NCBI GenBank assembly: GCA_028818695.1
Contig: JAPPNK010000005.1
Location: 1 to 64,000, forward strand
DNA length: 64,000 nt
Reading direction: 5' to 3'
Source of the DNA: Candidatus Poribacteria bacterium
Lineage (GTDB): Bacteria; Poribacteria; WGA-4E; GCA-2687025
Shown: positions 15,274 to 21,732 of the stretch, in pieces
How positions within the stretch are numbered: the stretch's first letter is position 1
How the letters are laid out: each line of letters opens with the position of its first letter
Program-made: the position numbers and the translations under genes
The notes under the pieces: generated by a model
The model's database searches: none
Told to the model about the DNA's origin: nothing
The model's input: the letters and a program-made list of their open reading frames with translations, nothing else

Positions 15274-16666
15274 CCTCAATCGCTTTATTAAAGTCTTCGA
15301 TGGCTTTGTCCTGATCACCTTGTTCGGTGTAAGCAGCACCGCGATTGGTATAGGCGTCAGCATCTTTTGGGTTCAGCCTGATCGCTTCGGTATAATCCTC
15401 AATGGCTTTTTCATGATTGCCGTTTTCGGCGTAAGCCCGGCCACGGTTTTTATAGACGCCGACATCATTCGGCGCCAGTTCAATCGCTTTGCCAAAATCT
15501 TTGATCGCAGACTCATAATCGTTGTTTTCGGCATAAGCAACGCCGCGCCTGTTATAGGCGCCGGGATTGTTTGGTTCCAGTTCAATCGCTTTGCTGAAGT
15601 CTCTGATGGCGTTATCACGGTTTTGACGATTGCCTACTGCGAAGTATGCAAGACCGCGATTGTAGTAGGTTTTGGCGTCGTTTGGGTTCAGATCAATCGC
15701 TTTAGTATAGTCGCTGATGGCGGCGACAAGATTGTCTTCTGCGACGTAAGCAAGACCGCGATTGTTGTATGCCGCAGCGGAGCGCGGATTCAACTTGATT
15801 GCCTCGTCATAATGATCAATCGCTTTATCGTGTTTGCCTTCAATTTGATAAGCGAGGCCTCGATAAAACCGCGTATAAGATTCCCCATGACGGTCTTGAT
15901 TGTAGATAAACCCGTGAAGGTCGTTGTAGATCCTTTCCTTGTCGATGCCATGGTGCTTTTCCAAGTACTTAAGCATCTTTTCTTTGAGATCGGCTTGAAT
16001 CCAGACGATATCCTCGTCCTTTGGATCATAATAGCCTTTACGCGGTCGCACAAATACGCTCTTCTGCGCAATGACGCGGTGAGGCGGATGCCAAGGCGTT
16101 TTAATCGTGCCGTCCTCCATAAAATCTTTTTTCTGCAGGATAACACGACCTTCTTTGTCGTAATCTCCGTCGCACGCAAAGAAAAGCGCGATACGGTAAT
16201 CGGTTGTGAAGTCGATCAGGTTCGTCCTGCCGCCGTAATGCTGAATCTCTGTCAGAATTTCAAAGTCTTCGGGGGTTTCCACTAGAATTTCAAAGTCTTC
16301 AGGGATTTCCACATTAAACGCATTGGGACTTTGCGTAGAACTCCCTAGCCTTCTTTCCGACATATGCCTCACCGCTGTTCGCAACGCATCGAACGCATCG
16401 GAACTTTGCGCAGGACGCTGTGTATGCTTTTTGGCTCCAGCCAACATTTCTCTCTGGACACGCTCTATGTCAAAATCAATCCCCTCTTCTTCTCGAAATT
16501 TATAGTCGCGCCAAAGCCTTGACGAGACCTCTGTACTGAATTTACCTTTATGTTCAAATCTGGATTGCGTCTCGCCGCGGAAGATGTAACCGCCGCCCGA
16601 CGCCCTGCTCTCAATATCGGCGATGATGTCCGGGACGCTTTTCGGTTTGGTTTTCTGATCGCTCAT
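15263..16666 (-). CDS. FRG-domain protein with TPR repeats, 5' part of a split gene
   Basis: The N-terminal part (about 1-260) is an FRG domain, named for the FRGE motif seen at 29-32; IQHYGGRTNLIDFTTD (141-156) and ALFFACDG are further family landmarks. About six TPRs follow from residue 268. FRG domains are often found in phage-defence and toxin-like proteins, where they are suspected enzymatic or nucleic-acid-interacting modules; the activity is not established. It diverges from a restriction-modification pair, which supports a defence role. Residues 123-140 contain an in-frame 30-bp tandem duplication (EDFEIL twice). The frame ends abruptly in mid-repeat at the 8-bp duplication. An AAGGAG site precedes the ATG. 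Confidence 0.8.
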   Translation of the reverse strand: MSDQKTKPKSVPDIIADIESRASGGGYIFRGETQSRFEHKGKFSTEVSSRLWRDYKFREEEGIDFDIERVQREMLAGAKKHTQRPAQSSDAFDALRTAVRHMSERRLGSSTQSPNAFNVEIPEDFEILVETPEDFEILTEIQHYGGRTNLIDFTTDYRIALFFACDGDYDKEGRVILQKKDFMEDGTIKTPWHPPHRVIAQKSVFVRPRKGYYDPKDEDIVWIQADLKEKMLKYLEKHHGIDKERIYNDLHGFIYNQDRHGESYTRFYRGLAYQIEGKHDKAIDHYDEAIKLNPRSAAAYNNRGLAYVAEDNLVAAISDYTKAIDLNPNDAKTYYNRGLAYFAVGNRQNRDNAIRDFSKAIELEPNNPGAYNRRGVAYAENNDYESAIKDFGKAIELAPNDVGVYKNRGRAYAENGNHEKAIEDYTEAIRLNPKDADAYTNRGAAYTEQGDQDKAIEDFNKAIEVNP

Positions 16667-16708
16667 GTTCGTTCGCTCTCCTTAGGTTGCATTTCTATCA
16701 GGCTGAAT

Positions 16709-16737
16709 AATGTACCGCATCCGCCGGCGAACATCAA
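16709..16737 (-). promoter_or_regulatory. Promoter of the FRG-TPR locus
   Basis: On the minus strand, TTGATG (16737-16732), 17-base spacer, TACATT (16714-16709), about 45 bases before the FRG start. Confidence 0.5.
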
Positions 16738-16821
16738 CCTTAAGGTTTCCGAGGCGCCTTTGGATTCCCGCGCGTTTTACCGCATGGGCAGGAATGACGA
16801 TGCGCGGTCGGGGGCTGCAGC

Positions 16822-16850
16822 TTGCTGTTGCGCGCTTTTTCTGTTATAAA
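16822..16850 (+). promoter_or_regulatory. Promoter of the restriction-modification pair
   Basis: TTGCTG (16822-16827), 17-base spacer, TATAAA (16845-16850), 32 bases before the methyltransferase ATG. Between this and the divergent FRG promoter lies a degraded GGATTCCCGC...GGAATGAC intergenic hairpin (about 16762-16802). Confidence 0.6.
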
Positions 16851-16882
16851 ATTAAAGCTAGCATTGACTATGGACAGAGAGC

Positions 16883-17626
16883 ATGAGCGCGCTAAAAAAC
16901 TATCGTGAGTCGAACCGCTTTGCACCGAACCGCCGCCCTCAAATGGACGAATCGGAGTTTTGGCTCCTGCCGAAGGTGCCGCCCGCCGCTCGCTTCCCTG
17001 ACTGCCGCCTTCAGATGAACGGCTTACAGTTTCTGCGCCTGCTGCCGGAGAAGTCGGTTGCCGCCGCGTTCTTAGACCCGCAATATCGAGGCGTACTCGA
17101 CAAGCTCGCTTACGGAAACGAAGGCAAAAATCGAGGGCAGCAACGCGCCGCGCTCCAGCAGATGAACGACGAGACGATCCGCCTGTTTATAGACGGAATT
17201 GGGCGCGTCTTGAAGCCGTCCGGCCACCTGTTCTTGTGGATGGACAAGTTTCACCTGTGCGAAGGGTTTCGAGACTGGCATCTCAACGCGCCGCTGGAAG
17301 TGGTTGACCTAATCTCCTGGGACAAGGGGCGCATCGGCATGGGTTACCGCACGCGGCGAACAACCGAGTACTGCGTCGTTCTTCAGAAAGAGCCGCGCCG
17401 CGCCAAAGGCGTCTGGACGATACATAACATACCGGACACATGGCGCGAGAAGATCGAAGGGCGGACGCACACGCACCAGAAACCTGTCGGACTGCAGAGC
17501 GCGCTCATCGCCGCCGTGACAAACGAGGGCGACTATGTGATTGATCCCGCCGCCGGCTCCTTCTCCGTGATGCAAGCGGCAATTGAAATCAAACGAATAT
17601 TTTTAGGATGCGACCTGAACGAATAG
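16883..17626 (+). CDS. DNA methyltransferase of a type II R-M system (N6-A/N4-C)
   Basis: The 247-residue enzyme has an amino-methyltransferase layout with the catalytic motif first: FLDPQYRG (DPQY at 65-68, a variant of DPPY). The SAM-binding equivalent of FxGxG, IDPAAGSFSVMQAA, follows near 220-233, and KPVGLQSALIAAVT precedes it. This is the N6_N4_Mtase (beta-like) order. It methylates adenine N6 or cytosine N4 in its recognition site and protects the host from the endonuclease encoded 4 bases downstream. An AGAGAG site precedes the ATG. The recognition sequence cannot be read from the protein. Confidence 0.85.
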   Translation: MSALKNYRESNRFAPNRRPQMDESEFWLLPKVPPAARFPDCRLQMNGLQFLRLLPEKSVAAAFLDPQYRGVLDKLAYGNEGKNRGQQRAALQQMNDETIRLFIDGIGRVLKPSGHLFLWMDKFHLCEGFRDWHLNAPLEVVDLISWDKGRIGMGYRTRRTTEYCVVLQKEPRRAKGVWTIHNIPDTWREKIEGRTHTHQKPVGLQSALIAAVTNEGDYVIDPAAGSFSVMQAAIEIKRIFLGCDLNE

Positions 17627-17630
17627 CAGC

Positions 17631-18302
17631 ATGGCCCTCATCGAAAATGCCCAGCCAAAAGAGACATCGGGAGCATATCATCGTCTATTTGGAAATTCGC
17701 AGCTTGGCATGCTCATCAGCCGGGTTCAGTCCGCTGTCATTTCTTCTGGAACTGAACTAGAACGGATGATCAAAGAGCGCGTAAATCTCATTGAGGATGT
17801 AGACGAATTTTTGGAAACCGAAACTATGCCTGAAGGCGTATGGGTGGCCTCCAAAAGCGGCGTGAAAAAATGCGCCACTCTTGACTATAAAGGCTCTGAG
17901 CCAGACTTTTTCATTTTCAAACGGCATAAAGGCATACAGCATTGCTATATCATAGAGCTCAAGGACGGTCATATTTTCGATACTAAGAAAGCCGCCGCAG
18001 AGCGAGAAGCTGCGCATGGATTCGTTGAGCAGAAGGCGCAACGTCTTCAATATCGTATGAGCTGCCATTTTTGCGCGTTCAACCTTGACGACCGAGACGC
18101 CATATGGAAAGGATTCAAAAAGAGAATCCGCCTGGACGAGATCATGACCGGTCGTGAATTCTGCGATCTTCTAGAAATCGATTATGAAGAAATCGTTGAA
18201 TCCAGGAAGGCACATGGTCCAGTCAACCTGGACTATTTCATCTCCGAACTTGTCCGCATACCAGAGGTAAAAAGCAAGATCAATAGATTGCTAAGACAGT
18301 AG
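17631..18302 (+). CDS. Type II restriction endonuclease, PD-(D/E)XK type
   Basis: The 223-residue product directly follows the methyltransferase. It carries a PD-(D/E)XK nuclease core: PDFFIFKRHKG (P91-D92) and CYIIELKDG (E109, K111), with about 16 residues between the acidic positions. After the core come helical segments with FVEQKAQRLQYRM and LDEIMTGREFCDLLEI. Its codon use is more A/T-rich than nearby genes, consistent with horizontal gain of an R-M module. Cleavage specificity is unknown. Co-transcription with the methyltransferase is inferred from the 4-base gap. Confidence 0.82.
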   Translation: MALIENAQPKETSGAYHRLFGNSQLGMLISRVQSAVISSGTELERMIKERVNLIEDVDEFLETETMPEGVWVASKSGVKKCATLDYKGSEPDFFIFKRHKGIQHCYIIELKDGHIFDTKKAAAEREAAHGFVEQKAQRLQYRMSCHFCAFNLDDRDAIWKGFKKRIRLDEIMTGREFCDLLEIDYEEIVESRKAHGPVNLDYFISELVRIPEVKSKINRLLRQ

Positions 18303-18336
18303 CCATAATGAAATTCCTCACCAAAGAATCCAAAAG

Positions 18337-19776
18337 ATGAACAAAAGACGCGTCCTCATCTGCGACGACGAGCCGAACATCTGCCGCGTCCTGACGCAGT
18401 CGCTCGTTGACGCGGGCTTCAAAGCGACCAGCGTACACACGCTCAAGGAGGCGCGCGCCGCTCTCGACCGCTCCGAGGCGGACATTCTTTTTCTCGACAT
18501 CTTCCTGCCGGACGGAAACGGACTCGACAGCCTATCGGAAATGCGCGAAACGCATCCAGACGTCCCGATCATCGTCCTCACGGCGCACGGAACGATGCGC
18601 ACCGCCGTCGAAGCGATGAAGCGGCGCGCCTTCGACTATATCACCAAGCCGTTCGACATACTCAAGGCGCAGGAGCTGGCGCGCCGCGCCGCCGAGTCGA
18701 TAGAGGACTCTCCCGCTCCCCCCTCTCCGCCCAAGATGAACGGCGAAAATGAGATCATCGGCAACAGCGCAGCCATGCAGGAGGTGTATAAAACCATCGG
18801 CAGAATCGCCGAGAGCGACGTCACCGCGCTTCTTCTCGGCGAATGCGGCACCGGCAAGGAGCTGGTCGCGCAGGCGATCCATGCCAACAGCCGTCGCGCG
18901 CAGATGCCGTATGTGGCGGTCAACTGCGCCGCCATACCAGACAATCTGCTTGAAAGCGAGCTGTTTGGACATGTGCGCGGCGCCTTCACAGACGCCCATT
19001 TCGACAGAGAAGGGCGTTTCGCCAGCGCCGAAAACGGAACTATTCTGCTCGACGAAATCGGCGACATACCGCTTGACCTGCAGACGAAGCTGCTGCGCGT
19101 TCTCCAAGAGCGAACCTACCAGCGCGTCGGTTCCGACGAGACGCTTGAAACGAACGCGCGCGTCATCGCCGCCACGAACCGCGATCTCGACAGAGCCGTC
19201 CAGGAGGGCGATTTTCGGGAAGATCTGCTCTACCGCCTCAATGTCGTTTCGATCACGCTTCCGCCGCTTCGCCGCCGTCGAGAAGACATCCCGAAGCTTG
19301 CCAAATATTTCCTGGCGAAGTATTGCATTAAATATGGATATGAAATTAAAACGGCGTCGCCTGCGCTGACGCGCCGATTGAACGCCTACCACTGGCCGGG
19401 CAATGTGAGGGAGCTGGAAAACGTGATTCACCGCGGCATCGTCATGTCGCAAGGGCGGGTTTTGAGCGAAGAAGACGCGCCGCTTCTAAACCCAGCGGCT
19501 GAGATGGAAAGCGGAGAATCGATGGAGCTCTGGGTGCGGAAACTGGTTCAAAAACGCATGAACGAAGGGCGAACAGGAAACCTGCATGAAGAAGCGGTCG
19601 CGGGAGTGGAGCGCCCTCTGTTCCAGTTTGTTCTCGACAAGATGGACGGAAATAAAAGCAGAGCGGCTGAAGCGCTCGGCATCAACCGCAACACGCTCCA
19701 CGCAAAACTGAAAAAATACGAGTTGGCGGAATTTGACCAAGAGGGCGCGGACGAAATCGAAACCGCGCGATCATGA
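18337..19776 (+). CDS. NtrC-family sigma54-dependent response regulator
   Basis: The 479-residue protein has a receiver domain (1-118; phospho-acceptor D54 in LFLDIFLPDG, switch K104), an AAA+ sigma54-activating domain (about 138-370) and a C-terminal Fis-type helix-turn-helix (NKSRAAEALGINRNTLHAKL). The Walker A is GECGTGKE (168-175; usually GESGTGKE) and Walker B is GTILLDEIGD. The sigma54-contact loop reads GAFTDA (215-220) in place of GAFTGA, a change of a residue that touches sigma54. No histidine kinase gene is near. It precedes large secretory TPR genes and may regulate them, but no -24/-12 element was identified. Confidence 0.92.
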   Translation: MNKRRVLICDDEPNICRVLTQSLVDAGFKATSVHTLKEARAALDRSEADILFLDIFLPDGNGLDSLSEMRETHPDVPIIVLTAHGTMRTAVEAMKRRAFDYITKPFDILKAQELARRAAESIEDSPAPPSPPKMNGENEIIGNSAAMQEVYKTIGRIAESDVTALLLGECGTGKELVAQAIHANSRRAQMPYVAVNCAAIPDNLLESELFGHVRGAFTDAHFDREGRFASAENGTILLDEIGDIPLDLQTKLLRVLQERTYQRVGSDETLETNARVIAATNRDLDRAVQEGDFREDLLYRLNVVSITLPPLRRRREDIPKLAKYFLAKYCIKYGYEIKTASPALTRRLNAYHWPGNVRELENVIHRGIVMSQGRVLSEEDAPLLNPAAEMESGESMELWVRKLVQKRMNEGRTGNLHEEAVAGVERPLFQFVLDKMDGNKSRAAEALGINRNTLHAKLKKYELAEFDQEGADEIETARS

Positions 19777-19800
19777 AATGAATGAACGACGGGAATACGT

Positions 19801-21732
19801 ATGAAAGAACGAACGACACGGCGCATATGGAGGCGGGCGGCGGCCGCTGCGGCGTTTTTGGCGCTCCTCTCGGCGGACGCATGGAGCGCGCGCGTGCGCG
19901 TCGTCTTGCCAGACGGCGTCTCCTACACAGGCGAATGGGAGGGCAGCGGACGAGACCAGTTCCGCATACGGCTTGACGACGGCTCCGAACGGCAGCTGGC
20001 GCTCGCGGGCGGCGTCATCGTCATGACGACCGACATTCAAGGCGCCGTATCGCCCAGACCCGAATCGGTGCTGCGCCTGCGGGCGGGGCTGGACGCGCTT
20101 GAGCTCGGAATGATCGAAACGGCGGCGGAAAATATGCGCGCCGCGATCACGCTCTCGCCCAAATACGCCGACGCCCATTACGCGCTGGCGCAGCTGCTGG
20201 AGTCCCAAGAAGACGCAAAGGCATGGGACCACTACGTATGGGCGGCAAAATTGAACCCGCAGCGTTACCCTGTCGGCGGCAAGGTGCGCGCCGTTGTTGA
20301 GCAGTATGCCGCGCAGGGCGACTTTTTTGCGGCGGGAAGAGAATGCGCCCGATTTGCCGTCAACTTCACTGAAGACCCTTCGGCGGCGGAACTGGCGTAC
20401 CGCGGAGCTCAATACCTGCTCGCCGCTTCGGACGACCCGGACATCGGCAACGTCGCCTTACAGGAGGCGCTGGCGGCGTACGAATTCGCCCTGCAGAACC
20501 ACCCCGACCGCCCAGAAGCGCAGGAGGCGCGCAGCCAGCTCGGCTCGCTCTATGTCCTGACGAAGCAGCCCGACAAGGCGGTCGCAGCCCTGACAACGGC
20601 GCTCCAGTTGTTGGAGGATCCGTCGTCGCCTCATGCCGCGCGCCTGTATCTCACGCTCGGATATGCGTATTTTCAAAAAGGAAACATGGCGCTGGTGACC
20701 GACGCGGCGGAACGAGCGCTCGCGCTCAATCCTGACGACAAAACGCGCCTCGAAGCGAATCTTCTCCGCTCCGAAATTGCATGGTCGCTCATCACCGCCG
20801 AGAACGGCCTCCCCTCCAACGACATCTTTTCGCTGACCGTGGACGGCTCAACGCTGCTTATCGGTACTTCGAAAGGTCTCGCGCGCTTCCACATGGATTC
20901 TGTCCCGCCCAAGATAGAGGCGAACTTTCTGGGCAGCGAGAACGCCGACGGCGTTGTCGTCCGCGCCGTCGGCGCCGACGAAAACGAAATCTGGGTCGGA
21001 TCCAGCGGGCAGGGCGTCTTCCGAAATATCAAAGCGACAGGCGAAACAACGCAGTATCTCGCGCTGGACGGCCTCGCCGGCAACCGCATCGACGCAATCG
21101 CGATGGACGAACGCGCCGTCTGGGTCGGAGGGCTGGGCGGCGCCGCGCGCTACGACCGCCAACTCGACTCCTGGCGCGCCTACACGAGCCAAAATGGACG
21201 CATCTTCCGCGAATCTGACCAGATCACATCGCTCGCGATGGACGCCAACTTCCTCTGGGTCGGTTCCATCGAGAAAGGCGTTCTGCGGTACGACCGACGC
21301 GCTGGAACTGATGTCTGGCGCTCATACGGCTCGGCGGACGGCCTGCCGTCTAACGCGTCCATTCTCAGCCTGTCGATACTCAACAACTCCGTCATGGCGA
21401 CATGGCAAACCGAAGCGGAGAAAGGGTACGCCGAATGGGATCCCGCGTCCGACCGGTGGTTGAGCGCCGCGTTTGGGGGCGGACCAGGAACCATCTGGAG
21501 CGCGGCGCACGAAGGAACGCTCTGGCTCGCGGTGAACGGCGGACTTGTCTCGCGCAGCCCAAGCAGAGAATGGAGCCCCGGCAGCATATCGTACTCGCGC
21601 AGCTTGGATGGGGCGAAGATATACAGCGTCTTGAAGGTTGGAAACATGATCTGGATGGCTACCAATAAAGGACTCGCTAGGGTGGACGCCTCGCAATTCG
21701 GCCGCCGTCCCGCGCAGGAGGAAAAACAATGA
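19801..21732 (+). CDS. Exported TPR protein with two-component-type propeller repeats
   Basis: The 643-residue product has a signal peptide (about 1-30, ending near ADAWSA), a short beta region, TPR-type helical repeats (about 90-320) and a C-terminal beta-propeller (about 330-635). The propeller repeats IWVGSSGQGVFR, VWVGGLGGAARYDR, LWVGSIEKGVLRYDR and IWMATNKGLARVD are the Reg_prop ('two-component regulator propeller') signature, normally the periplasmic sensor of hybrid kinases. Here no kinase domain is attached. It overlaps the next TPR gene by ATGA. A periplasmic scaffold or sensor is likely; the ligand is unknown. Confidence 0.8.
   Translation: MKERTTRRIWRRAAAAAAFLALLSADAWSARVRVVLPDGVSYTGEWEGSGRDQFRIRLDDGSERQLALAGGVIVMTTDIQGAVSPRPESVLRLRAGLDALELGMIETAAENMRAAITLSPKYADAHYALAQLLESQEDAKAWDHYVWAAKLNPQRYPVGGKVRAVVEQYAAQGDFFAAGRECARFAVNFTEDPSAAELAYRGAQYLLAASDDPDIGNVALQEALAAYEFALQNHPDRPEAQEARSQLGSLYVLTKQPDKAVAALTTALQLLEDPSSPHAARLYLTLGYAYFQKGNMALVTDAAERALALNPDDKTRLEANLLRSEIAWSLITAENGLPSNDIFSLTVDGSTLLIGTSKGLARFHMDSVPPKIEANFLGSENADGVVVRAVGADENEIWVGSSGQGVFRNIKATGETTQYLALDGLAGNRIDAIAMDERAVWVGGLGGAARYDRQLDSWRAYTSQNGRIFRESDQITSLAMDANFLWVGSIEKGVLRYDRRAGTDVWRSYGSADGLPSNASILSLSILNNSVMATWQTEAEKGYAEWDPASDRWLSAAFGGGPGTIWSAAHEGTLWLAVNGGLVSRSPSREWSPGSISYSRSLDGAKIYSVLKVGNMIWMATNKGLARVDASQFGRRPAQEEKQ

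Noticed and set aside
14544-16285. Long plus-strand frames opposite the TPR arrays (256 and 342 codons)
   Set aside because: They are antisense shadows of the repeated TPR codons: hydrophobic, periodic, and without start signals.
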